DNA of 64,000 nucleotides from JAAAOZ01 sp964496595. Its GTDB lineage: Bacteria; Chloroflexota; Anaerolineae; B4-G1; SLSP01. The stretch covers positions 28,050-92,049 of the forward strand of contig CAZCAI010000002.1 in the NCBI GenBank assembly GCA_964496595.1, given 5' to 3'. A program made the position numbers and the translations under genes. Of this stretch, positions 45,434 to 56,600 are shown one piece after another. Numbering within the stretch: the first letter of the stretch is position 1; every line of letters starts with the position of its first letter. Below the pieces are notes generated by a model. The model was not told where the DNA came from and searched no databases. It worked only from the letters and a program-made list of their open reading frames with translations.

Positions 45434-48400
45434 ATGATGGTGTTTAGGAATATACGATTGTGGTTAGCGTTGAGTTTGGCGCTGGGATTGATCGGCGGCT
45501 TGCTGTGGGGCCTCTCTGAGGATGCAGCGGCCATAGTGGCGGGGCGCGCCGGCGAGGGAATATCGGTGCGCGCGCCCCTGGCGACGCAGGTCTCCGGGAT
45601 TATCACGTCAAATACGACGTGGGACGTTGATGACAGTCCCTATCAGCTCACGGGGGATGTGATCGTTAATCCCGGCGTCACTTTGACGATTGAGCCGGGC
45701 GTCGTGGTCAAGGGCGGCGTGGGGGATGATACGACCATTGAGTTAAAGATTCAGGGGCATTTGGAGGCGATAGGGGAATCTGCCTATCCCATCACATTTA
45801 CGTCCTTTCAAGATTCTGGCGTTGGTCAATGGGCGGGATTGGTCTTCGATGACGGGACGGGCAATCTGCAGCATACGGTAGTGCGTTACGGCGGCGGCGA
45901 TGTGAATGCTGAGGTGCAGAGTAATATTGCCATCGTCAATGTATTGACCGGCATAGTAAGCATCCAATCCAGTGATGTGCGGGTTGATAATCTAAACGCT
46001 GGTACATTCGAACCAAAATTGATCTATGGTATTTATATCACCAATAGCCACGTCGCAATCAGCGATACACACTTTGTAGGGGATGAAGCAATCGACAACG
46101 CCGACTACGCGCTGTATGCAGAGGGTGCGACCGCGTTGCTTACGGCGACGCATAACACCTTCTCTAACACACAAGGCTACGCGGTGCGTATCCCACCAGC
46201 ATTAATCAATAGCGTGACGGATAATACCTTCTTCGGCGGCGAGAGTGTTGATAGTCGTCGCATCCTCATCGATGGCGCGCAACTCGTGGACGACGCGACC
46301 TTGACGTCGCAGGATGGCCTGGAGGGCTATGAGCTGGCGCAGAATCTGGAGGTCCCGGATGGTATGACGTTGACCGTCGCTCCTGGCGTCATGGTTATGG
46401 GAGTCAAAGATGTGGAGTTGTTGGTGCGGGGACATCTGAACGCCCCCGGCAATTCGGAGAACGTCATCACGTTCACAAAGCAAAATCCTGACGCGGAACG
46501 ATGGGGCGGTCTGGTCTTTGAAGGCGGGACCGGCGATCTGCAATATACTACGGTCCGTTACGGCGGCAGCGAAAATAGCCTGGGCTTGCGGAGCAATATC
46601 GCGATCACGAGCGTGTTGACCGGCAGGGTGAGCATTCAGCATAGCGCTGTGATGAGTGCAGAAGATACAACCCTTTCGGCTGAGAAGGACTATGGCATCT
46701 ATCTCGCCAATAGTCACGTATTGATTAGCGATACATTGTTTCTAGAAAACGGGGATGATCCGAATGGAGATTATGCACTCTACGCCGCGGGCGATCAGAT
46801 CTCCTTGACAGCCACGGGGAATACCTTTGCCAACACGACAGGCTACGCCGTGCGCATTCCCCCGGCGCTGATCGCAAGTGTGACGCAGAATGAATTCTCC
46901 GGGGAGGCGGTCAAGGCGCGCCGGATCTTAATCGATGGCGCGGAGATCCTCACAGATACCACGTTGACGGCCCAGACGGGCTTACTCGGCTATGAACTGG
47001 GGATGACATTGGAAGTGGCGCCCGATACGACGTTGACCGTCGAGCCGGGCGTCGCCGTGATGGGGGCGAACGAACTCGCGGTGCGCGGGCGCTTAGATGC
47101 TATCGGTAGTGTGACCCAGCCCATCACCTTCACCTCGATAAATGATTCTGATACGGGGCAATGGGGGGGATTGGTCTTTGTCGGTGGAACAGGGGATCTC
47201 CAACACACGGTAGTGCGCTATGGCGGCGATGAAAATAGCTTAGGGGTGCAAAGCAATATCGCCATCACGAATACCCTGACCGGCGAAGTATCCATCGCTC
47301 ACAGCAGCATTATCTTAGTAAGTGATAGAACAATTGGAGCCTCTCCCGATTATGGTATTTACTTGATGAATAGTCGCGTCGTTATCGACAACACGGACTT
47401 GTATGATAATGGAGGCGATGAAAGGCATGATGTAGCCCTCTACATTGATGGGGCCGCCTCAGTTGTCACGATGACGAGCAGCGAACTGTACGACAACATC
47501 GGGACGGGCATTGAGCTGAACGCGGGACATTTAGATTTGCTCTGCTCCGAGGTCAGCGGCAACGGTGATGCGGACAAAGGTCATGGCGATGGCGTCCGCG
47601 TCAACGGCGGATCGCTCTTCGTGTTGGGCAGCGGATTGTTTGACAACGTCGGCTTCAATTTGGTCAACGATACGGGTGAGCAGATCGATGCATCTGAGAA
47701 TTGGTGGGGCGATAGCGATCCCTCCGATCAGATTTTCGGTGATGTGGTGTATGACCCGGTGCTGCCGGCCTTCGTCTGCGTGACCGATCTGGAGCTTACA
47801 CAGACCGACGCCCCCTATGATCCCAGCCTGGCCGGTGCGCTCTTAACCTACACCATCGCGGTGACCAACATCGAGCCGTCGCCCCTGCGCCAACTGGTGA
47901 TCTCCGATACGTTGGATGCCGGCGTTCGCTATGTGAGCGGCGCGGTCAGCCAGGGGACGGGCTGCACCGAGGCGACCACCGGCACGGTGACCTGCGATCT
48001 CGGCGCGATGGATATCGGCCAGACCGCCACGGCGACCCTTCAGGTCAAGACCGATGTCACAGGCGTGATCACCAATCAGGTGCTGGCGCTCTCCGGCGGG
48101 GTGTACGTTCTCGCAGCGTCGGAGCCAGAGACGACGACCCTGGAACCGGCGGCGGACATCTGGGCCACGATCCAAGGGACGCCGAACCCGGCGGCGGAGG
48201 GTTTTCCGCTGACCTACACGGTCGCCGTCCACAACGTCGGCCCCGCGACGGCGCAAGATGTGACGCTCACCTACACCTGGCCGCTCACGGTCGAGTTTGC
48301 GTCGCTGGCGCCGACGGGGGATTGCACGCGCAATGGCAATGAGATGACGTGCGACTGGGGCGCGATGGCACGCGATACCGTCGTCTCTGCCACGGTGGTC

Positions 48401-50053
48401 GTGATGCCGATATCACAGGGATGGTTGCAGAGCCGGGCGGAAGTATCCTCATCTACGGAGGATTGGAATCCGGGCAACGAGGTGACCACGTACGAGTTGG
48501 AGGTCGCGCCGTCCTCTAATCTCTCCGTGACGATGGGACTCGCCCCTGATCCGCCGCACTACGTGCTTGCACCAGTGACCTACACCATCGTGGTGACCAA
48601 TGATGGCCCGGATGATTCATTGGGCGCCGTGGTGCGCGATACCCTGCCGGTGAGCGCGACCTTCATCTCGGCCTCGCCGGGTTGTGATGCGCCCGTGGGC
48701 GGCGTGGTGACCTGCACCCTCGGCGCGATGGCCGTGCGCGCGCAGGAGACGCTGACCGTCGCCGTGATGGCCCCATCCGAGGTACTGACCCTCACCAACC
48801 ACGTGGAGGTAATCGCCGAGGGCGCCGATCCCTGGCGGCGCAACAACATCGCCGAGCTGCACACCTCGCTCACACCCAAGGCCGATCTGCGCGTGGCAGC
48901 GCTCGACGCGCCGGAGACAGTGGCGCTCTATGCGCCGCTCACCTACACCATCGAGATCAGCAACGCCGGGCCGTCGCCGGCGACCCACGTGCGCCTCACG
49001 GACACCCTGCCCGCGAACGTCGAATTTAACGCGGTACTCGCCGATCTCTGTGAAAATGCAGACGGTATTGTCATGTGCGATCTGGGCGAATTGGCGCCGG
49101 GCGAGGGGATGTCGGTCACTATAGCGACCACCGCGACGCAGAGCGGCCCGGCGGAGAACACCGTCGACGTCATGGCGGCGGAGCATGATCACGTGGTCGG
49201 GAATAACGCCCTGTTGGTCAGCACGCAGGTGGCGCCGGCGGTCGATTTGCAGGTCACTTTATCGGACGATCCTGATCCCGTCACGGCGGGCGAGCGCCTG
49301 ACCTACACCTTGATCATCGCCAACGCTGGCCCGGATGAGGCGACCGGTGTGGCGCTCACGGCCACCTTACCCGCCGAGGTCGTCTACTCCTCGACGGAGA
49401 CGGTGCAGGGCACGCCGTTCCTCGCCACGCCGGGCGTGATCACCTACAGCTTGGGCGCGATCCCGGCGGGCGGCGCGGTGACCGCGACGATTTACGTGAC
49501 GGTCAACCCGGAGGCACGTGGGACGTTGGAAGCGACAGCAACCGCCATCGCGGCGGAGGCGGAATTGGACGCCGGCGACAATCGCGCCCCCGAGACGACA
49601 ACGGTGAACGCGGCGGCCGATCTGAGCGTGGGCCTGATCCAGGCCACGGCGACCGTCACGGCGGGGCAGCAGCTCACCTACACCGTCGCGGTGACGAACA
49701 GTGGGCCGTCCACGGCAATGGGCGTCCGCCTCACAAACACCTTGCCCTCGGCGTTGTCCTACGTCTCCGCCGAGGTGGGCCTGGCGGGCGGGAGCTGTCA
49801 GGCCGCCGATGGGATCATCACGTGCACGTGGGACGAGCTGGCCCTGCATCAAACCGCGTGGGTGACGATGACGCTTGAGGCGAAAGACATCGACGCCAGC
49901 GGCGGGGTGACCAGCGCCCTCGCGGCGACGAGTTTGGAGGTAGATCCTGATATGGGGAATAATGTCTTGGACATCCCAACGATGATCATCGTCCCGGCGG
50001 ATGGCGGCGGGACCATCTACCTCCCGCTGGTGATGCGGTCGTCATCCCCCTAA
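45434..50053 (+). CDS. Giant secreted protein: right-handed beta-helix plus six DUF11 modules
   Basis: About 1539 residues. Signal peptide at 1-35 (IRLWLALSLALGLIGGLLWG). Residues about 70-780 form a beta-helix built from three long repeats, each with 'GxL.AIG....ITFT', 'WGGLVFEGGTGDLQYTTVRY' and 'SNIAITxxLTGxVSI'. Residues about 785-1505 are six DUF11 modules (for example LTYTVAVTNSGPSTAMGVRL). The end is GGTIYLPLVMRSSSP. Such helices often bind or cleave polysaccharides, but no catalytic residues could be assigned. The start is ambiguous: AAGGAGG abuts ATG 45434, and ATG 45437 or GTG 45440 have better spacing. It ends at a strong terminator. Confidence 0.86.
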   Translation: MMVFRNIRLWLALSLALGLIGGLLWGLSEDAAAIVAGRAGEGISVRAPLATQVSGIITSNTTWDVDDSPYQLTGDVIVNPGVTLTIEPGVVVKGGVGDDTTIELKIQGHLEAIGESAYPITFTSFQDSGVGQWAGLVFDDGTGNLQHTVVRYGGGDVNAEVQSNIAIVNVLTGIVSIQSSDVRVDNLNAGTFEPKLIYGIYITNSHVAISDTHFVGDEAIDNADYALYAEGATALLTATHNTFSNTQGYAVRIPPALINSVTDNTFFGGESVDSRRILIDGAQLVDDATLTSQDGLEGYELAQNLEVPDGMTLTVAPGVMVMGVKDVELLVRGHLNAPGNSENVITFTKQNPDAERWGGLVFEGGTGDLQYTTVRYGGSENSLGLRSNIAITSVLTGRVSIQHSAVMSAEDTTLSAEKDYGIYLANSHVLISDTLFLENGDDPNGDYALYAAGDQISLTATGNTFANTTGYAVRIPPALIASVTQNEFSGEAVKARRILIDGAEILTDTTLTAQTGLLGYELGMTLEVAPDTTLTVEPGVAVMGANELAVRGRLDAIGSVTQPITFTSINDSDTGQWGGLVFVGGTGDLQHTVVRYGGDENSLGVQSNIAITNTLTGEVSIAHSSIILVSDRTIGASPDYGIYLMNSRVVIDNTDLYDNGGDERHDVALYIDGAASVVTMTSSELYDNIGTGIELNAGHLDLLCSEVSGNGDADKGHGDGVRVNGGSLFVLGSGLFDNVGFNLVNDTGEQIDASENWWGDSDPSDQIFGDVVYDPVLPAFVCVTDLELTQTDAPYDPSLAGALLTYTIAVTNIEPSPLRQLVISDTLDAGVRYVSGAVSQGTGCTEATTGTVTCDLGAMDIGQTATATLQVKTDVTGVITNQVLALSGGVYVLAASEPETTTLEPAADIWATIQGTPNPAAEGFPLTYTVAVHNVGPATAQDVTLTYTWPLTVEFASLAPTGDCTRNGNEMTCDWGAMARDTVVSATVVVMPISQGWLQSRAEVSSSTEDWNPGNEVTTYELEVAPSSNLSVTMGLAPDPPHYVLAPVTYTIVVTNDGPDDSLGAVVRDTLPVSATFISASPGCDAPVGGVVTCTLGAMAVRAQETLTVAVMAPSEVLTLTNHVEVIAEGADPWRRNNIAELHTSLTPKADLRVAALDAPETVALYAPLTYTIEISNAGPSPATHVRLTDTLPANVEFNAVLADLCENADGIVMCDLGELAPGEGMSVTIATTATQSGPAENTVDVMAAEHDHVVGNNALLVSTQVAPAVDLQVTLSDDPDPVTAGERLTYTLIIANAGPDEATGVALTATLPAEVVYSSTETVQGTPFLATPGVITYSLGAIPAGGAVTATIYVTVNPEARGTLEATATAIAAEAELDAGDNRAPETTTVNAAADLSVGLIQATATVTAGQQLTYTVAVTNSGPSTAMGVRLTNTLPSALSYVSAEVGLAGGSCQAADGIITCTWDELALHQTAWVTMTLEAKDIDASGGVTSALAATSLEVDPDMGNNVLDIPTMIIVPADGGGTIYLPLVMRSSSP

Positions 50054-50660
50054 CCCCCTCAGCTGACCCAAAGCTAAATCGGCCCTCCGGTACAAACCGG
50101 AGGGCTTTTTTCATGCTTGTGTGGCGCCTGTCCAGGAAATAACGCGCTTCGATTTAAGAGTGTTCTAAGATTTTTAATACATTCATGCAACCTCTTCTCC
50201 TTAGAATGGGAATAGAGAAATAGGAGAATAGCGTGTTGGCTAAATGTTCTTAAGGGGAGCCGGCGTTTGCCCTTGCCCACAGCAAACGGCGGATTGGGAG
50301 GGAGAACAGTGAAACGCTGTTGGCTGCTAAAGATCGTGACGTTGATCTTGAGGGAGCAATGGCTATCCCGATCAACGTGTGCCGTAGGGATATGGTTATT
50401 CGGTCTGGCCTCTCAACAGCCGGCGCCCATTTCATGACACTCCTCGTCGTGGCGGGCGGCGGTTCGCCTCGTAAGTGTATCATTCCCCCAATGACATTTG
50501 GCTTGATGATTCCCATGGCGATGTTTCTCGGCGGCTGGGGCTTATCGGATCCAAATGAACATGGCGCTTTTGTACATGACCTTGTCCTCAGCGCCGAAAA
50601 CATTCGCTTGTTAAGCGTAAAGATATTTTGTGGCAATGGCAACCTTAAAGGGAGCTTCAA
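50054..50660. other. Intergenic region upstream of the 4257-residue gene
   Basis: This 607-bp gap holds the terminator at 50082-50111, a hairpin CGTTTGC/GCAAACG at 50260-50291 and one weak small ORF (50359-50673). The rest is AT-rich leader sequence with no recognisable signal. Confidence 0.45.
50082..50111 (+). terminator. Intrinsic terminator after the beta-helix surface gene
   Basis: GCCCTCCGGT / ACCGGAGGGC stem with a 4-base loop, followed by six T, about 30 bp after the stop. Confidence 0.93.
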
Positions 50661-50673
50661 ATGGAGGGCATAG
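50359..50673 (+). CDS. Unrecognised small ORF before the giant gene (doubtful)
   Basis: 104 codons from ATG 50359, preceded by GAGGGAGCA. The product has a hydrophobic middle (FMTLLVVAGGG, FGLMIPMAMFLGGWGL) and matches no family I know. Its last codons overlap the start of the giant gene in another frame, and an open frame of similar length runs antisense, so coding status is doubtful. It could be a relic of an inserted gene. Confidence 0.2.
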   Translation: MAIPINVCRRDMVIRSGLSTAGAHFMTLLVVAGGGSPRKCIIPPMTFGLMIPMAMFLGGWGLSDPNEHGAFVHDLVLSAENIRLLSVKIFCGNGNLKGSFKWRA

Positions 50674-53600
50674 AAATGAATATTAAAATCCGGAGGTTGG
50701 ATCTTGGCTTGAACCGCAGGTGGGTCTTTGTGATCACAAACGTAATTGCCGGTGTTTTAATCGCGGCCCTACTGCTTTCAACGTCCCCGACGTTCGCCTG
50801 GTATGATAACGCCTGGCCCTATCGTCGAGAACTGCGGGTGGATCACAATCTGGTGGATGCGGACCTTACCGACTTTCCACTTCTGGTTAGCCTTGACGCC
50901 GATGGAGATTTGGCGGCTAAGGCTCAAGCGGATGGCGATGATATTGTCTTCGCTGACGCCGGCGACCAGAAGTTAGACCATGAAATCGAGTACTTCGACA
51001 GTGCTACGGGCGCGCTTGTGGCCTGGGTGAGGATCCCCCAACTCTCTTCGACCACGGACACGGTGCTATATATGTACTACGGCAATCCCGCCGCGAGCAA
51101 TCAGGAAAATGCCACGGCGGTTTGGGATGATGACTTTGTCATCGTGCAACATCTCAATGAGACCTCCGGCACGCACTTCGACAGCACCGCGTACGCCAAC
51201 GACGGCGCCGCCCAAAACGGCTTGATCCAGGACGCAACGGGAAAGGTCGATGGCGCCGATGACTTCCCCAGCGCCGATGAGTTCATCGATGTGGGAGCAG
51301 ATGCCTCATTAGATATTTATGGCCCCCATCAAGATTTTAGCATCTTCACGTGGATCAAGCGGGACAACATCTCGGATGTCCAGGGCTTTTGGGCCGCCGG
51401 CTCGACTGGGACTAAAGGGGTTTACTTTGGCACGTTGTACCAGGATGCGGGGAATTTACGATTCCTATCGCCGGGCAACAGCTTCGATTTTCAATCCACC
51501 GGCGATCCCGTGGGGGATTTCGAATGGCATCACGTGGGCGTGACGGCAGATCGCGATGGCGTGATGCGATTCTGGGTGGATGGCGTTCCGATCCAGTCGA
51601 AGAGCATGGCCGCTTGGGCCGGCGCGGACTGGAACAGGCAGGACGACACCTATAAAATCGGTACGGATCGATCTGAGAATAACCCAATGGACGGCCTGAT
51701 CGATGAGGTGCGAGTCTCGCGTGTCGTCAGGAGCGACGCCTGGCTCTTCGCCGAGTACGCGAATATGAGCGCTCCCGGCGCGTTCCTCACCATTGGAGAG
51801 GAGCAAGCAGTCGATACGCCCGTCATTTCGGACGAGAGCCCTGCCAATGGAACCTCTGGCGTGGCGGTCTCGCTCTCGGAGTTGAGCTTCCACCTCAAAG
51901 ATCCCGAGGGCGATTCTATGGATTTCGAGGTCGTCACGACGCCCGATATCGGCTCGCGCTCCGAGAGCGGCGTGGGCGAGGGAACCTACACGGTGGCTGT
52001 ATCGGGTTTGGATTACGAGACGACTTATAGCTGGGCCATCACCGCGACCGACGGTACACACGCGATCACCAGAACATATACCTTCGCCACAGAGCGCGAC
52101 CTGGCCTCGATTTCAAATGAGGCGCCGGAGGATGGCGCGCTGTACGTGCACTTCAACCCGATCTTGCGCGCCGATCTGCTGGATGAACAAGGCGAGGATA
52201 TCGAGTGGGAGATCGAGATCAACATCGGCGGGACGTGGCAGACAGTCAACAGCGGCGTGCTGACGGGCGGCTCGGGCACGATCTCCGGGACGGCTACGGG
52301 GGCGGACGCCTATGACACCGTCTATCTCTGGCGCGTGCGGGCGCGAGATGCCGGGAGCGGCATGTGGGTTGAAGAAACCTTCAGCTTCGAGACCCTGCAC
52401 AACGAAATCAGTTTCGCCGCCTTCGCGGACACGCATGTTGGGGCAATGATCGAGGCCCCCAGCTGGGGCATGGCCGAGCATATGGATAGCCTGGCTCAGG
52501 ACGTGATGAGCAACACGATGCCCTGCGACTTCGTCCTACACCTGGGAGATCTGATTATGCACTCGACGGCCTATGTCGAGGGCGAACATCTCCCCGCCCG
52601 CTACGATCAATATTACAACAACATCAAGGCTTACCTGATCCAGCATGTGAATATGCCCTTTATGACGATCTCCGGCAACCATGACCTGAACGACTACTAT
52701 GGCGAGAGCCATAGCGGCTATCCTGAGAACAGCGATGATCCTTTTAAACTGGTGCGGGCCATCATCGATGCAACGGAAATGAACAGCTATCCCTACGCAT
52801 TTATGAAGAACAACATCCTCTTTCTGGCCTTGCCGGAGACCGACTATCATCACTACACCAAACCCATCATCTACGAATATGTGGCGTATATGACGCGGCG
52901 TTACCCCGATAACACAACGATCATCTTCTCCCATCAAGCGATTGAGGATACCACGATTCACGATGGCGGAGCAGGCAGTTCGTATCGCGGGAAACAGGAT
53001 CGGGCGTGGTGGGCTGCGTTCTTCCGCAACAATCCTCAGGTCAAGATGTGGATCCACGGCCATCAGCACATGCTGGATTGGTACCAGAGCGATCACAGTA
53101 CCGGCCTGGCCTATCCCGTGGAAGACTTTGGGCACGAGATGGTCTTCTCAATGCCATACGCGCAGGCAGATTGGGGGGATTACTTCGAAGAGGATCGCAT
53201 TGTCATTTATTCAGTTGCGCCGGATGGTATATCCACGCGGACTTGGGAGAACAACGGATCCGGCGGCCACTGGGTCTCCGGTTACGATCACGATTGGGCA
53301 GTCGAGACGACCTATGATGAGAACGCGCAGGATTGGTACAGCTTCCCGGTCTTTCTTCAAGATGGCGAAATCCAGGTCACGGATATGAAGGCCTTCTCAC
53401 CCAAAATGACCCTGGAGTTGATCGGAACGCAGCCGATGGAGCTGTTCTATGATCCTACGTTGGCTACGGAGGGCACGTCCTGGGGCGGGGAAAACATCCT
53501 CGGATTTGGGGATGATGAATATGCCGAGGCGACGCCGAACAAGCCGGGGATGACCGTCCACGGCCCGGCCGATTTGGATTTCCCCCCCAAGTACCCAGGG

Positions 53601-56600
53601 AGCGAGTTCCAAGGCGGCGGCTCCGCTTATCACGAGGATGGACGCACCGGCCAGCCCTATCACTTCTTCCCCGTGGGCACGACCCACGCCGCCGTCCCTG
53701 GGGCCACGTACGTGGTCGAAATGACGGCTAAGTCGACATCTGGCAATGGACGGCTCCTCTTGGATATGAGCGTCAGCGATTGGGGGACACGCTCGCAGTA
53801 CAGCACGTTGGCCGGCAGCACTCAGCGCGTGATCTCGCATACTTTGGGCACAACCTACGAGACAATCACCGGCGCCTACACCGCGCCGAATGACGCGGAT
53901 GCCTGGTTCCTACAGGGGTATCTCAATTTCCTGGACGCCACCGACTATGATGTGACGCTCTTCAGTATCAAGCGCGCGGGAGATAGCGAGACGACCGATA
54001 ACTTTGGCTTCTCGCTGAACGGCGCGTGGTACGATCACGCGGGTACCTTGGAGCAATACGAATGGACGGACTTCCGGCTGGATCCGACGACGATGGCGGC
54101 GTCCGATGGCGCGATCACAATGACCTCGCGTATTGACGGCAATCAATTCGGCATGGCGCGCATCATCTACCACGCGCCCATGCTGATGGGGCGCAACGCG
54201 GCCTTCACCGTCGATAGTATCCAGGGCAACGAGTACAGCCTGACCTTGCGACGGGATCTCTCCGACTATATGGACATCTTCAAGATGTTTCCCCTCAGCA
54301 AGAAATACGGAACCTTCGAGGTGTCATCGAACGATAGCTCCGCCGCCAAGCATACCAGCCCGAACGGCAATGAGTGGATCGAGAGCAACACGCCGACCGA
54401 TCTGGCCCCCGTAACGCTCGATATTACCTACGGCGCCGATCCGCCCTTGATTTGGGATGAGCAGCCGGCCAACCTCGCCGCCAACGTCGCGCTTGATCCG
54501 ACCTTATCCGCCTACATCAATGACCTTCAGGGCGACGCCGTCACGTGGGAGATCGAAATCCAGATGGACGGCGCCTGGCAGACCGTCGCAAGCGGCGCGC
54601 TGCCCGCAGGTGAGGGCGCGATCAGCGGCACGTTGGCGGCCACAACCTACGACACGACCTATCCCTGGCGCGTGAGCGCGACGGATGCCGGCAGCGGCGA
54701 GACGGTCGTGGAGAGCTACCAGTTTACCACGCGCCCGGCGAACTATCCGCCTACGATGACCAACCCCATACCCGCTGCTGGCGCCGTACACGTGGCGCTC
54801 AATCCCACACTCTCGATTGACGTCGATGACCAGGACGGAGACCTGCTCAATGTGACCTTCGAGACCGATGCGTCGGGCGCCTGGCAGGAGATTGCCACGC
54901 ATGCGTCTGTGGTCAGCGGGACCTATACCGCCACGCCCATGACGATGGCCGAATATATGACGCTCTATCGCTGGCGCGTGGTGGTCGCCGACGACAGCAG
55001 CCAGACGACATCCATCTACTCCTTCACGACGCGCTCCGCGCCCGGTTCCTGGTGGGATCAGAACTGGCTGCATCGCAAGGAGATCATTATCGACCACCAT
55101 CAGGTGGATGAGGACTTGGTGGACTTCCCCTTCCTGATCGAGCTGACCGACGCGGACCTGGCGGCCTATGCCCAGGCGGATGGGGATGACATCGCCTTTA
55201 CGGATGAATATGGCGTCCAATTAAGTCACGAGATCGAAGTGTACACCGCGACGACCGGCCATCTCATCGCCTGGGTGCGCATCCCGGAGCTTTCTTCCAC
55301 ACAGGATACGATCCTCTATATGTACTTTGGGAACCCTGCGGCGGATAACCAAGAGGATGTGAGCGGCACGTGGGACGACAACTACGTGATGGTGCATCAC
55401 CTGGCGGAAGCAGCGGGCGATCACTTCGATTCGACGGCCTATCACAACGACGGCACAACGGTCAACGTCACCGATCAAGATACGTCGGGGCCAATCGACG
55501 GCGCGGATGAGTTCGATGGCGCGGATGATTATATCCGCATCCCCGATGATGCCTCCCTACAATTCGGATCGGGCAGCTTCACCGCCGAAGCCTGGATCTA
55601 TCCCCAGTCGATACCGGATTCCGGCGGCGCGCGGATCATCAACAATCGCGGCACCGGCATGGGAGGGCACTACAAGGGATACCAGTTCAAGATTCAGGAC
55701 GATGCCGGGCGGTGGCGCTTCGACGAGACCGTGGTAGACGACGCGACCGGCAACTTTATGGCCTATGATGGCGCCGTCACCTATCCCTACAACCAGTGGT
55801 ATCACGTCGTGATGGTCTACGATGCGGATAATGAGATGATCGTGTACCTGAACGGCGCTGTCGATGGCAACTTGGAGATCGGCCCCTATGGCGATCTCAC
55901 CAACAATCTGCCTACCGCCATCGGGGGCGCGATTGCCGACGCTGGCGTGGAAGGCGCCGACAATAAGCAGTTCTTCGATGGCGTGATTGATGAAGTGCGG
56001 CTCTCTGATATCGCGCGCAGCGCCGGCTGGATCTCCACGAGTTACAACAACCAACATAACGACGCCTTCTATGATGTGGGTGAGAAGGAGTCGAGCGCTG
56101 ACCCGCCTCAGATCAAGCATCCTATCCCGGCGGATAGCGCCTCGGATGTCCCGCTCTCCCTCTCTGAACTGAGCTTCGATCTCTATGATCCAGGCGGCGG
56201 GTCGATGGATTACACCGTCATCGTCACGCCCAACATCGGCGCTGCCGCGGACGCCGGCGTGGGCGACGGGCGCTACACAGTTCCTCTCTCAGAAGCGTTG
56301 ACCTACTACACGCCCTACACCTGGACCATCGAGGTGAGCGAGGGCAGCGACATCACCCGTCAGACCCTCACCTTTACCACAGAGCGGGAGGCCGGCGGCT
56401 GGTATGAGGATGCGTGGCTTTACCGCCGCATGATCGTCATCGATCACACCCAGGTAGAGGATGATCTGGTCAACTTCCCGGCCTTGATTCAACTCACGGA
56501 TGCCGACCTGGTCGCCCTGGCCCAGGGCGATGGCGACGACATCTTCTTCACCGACCTGTTTGGCGTCAGGCTCGACCATGAGTTAGAGATCTACACAGAG

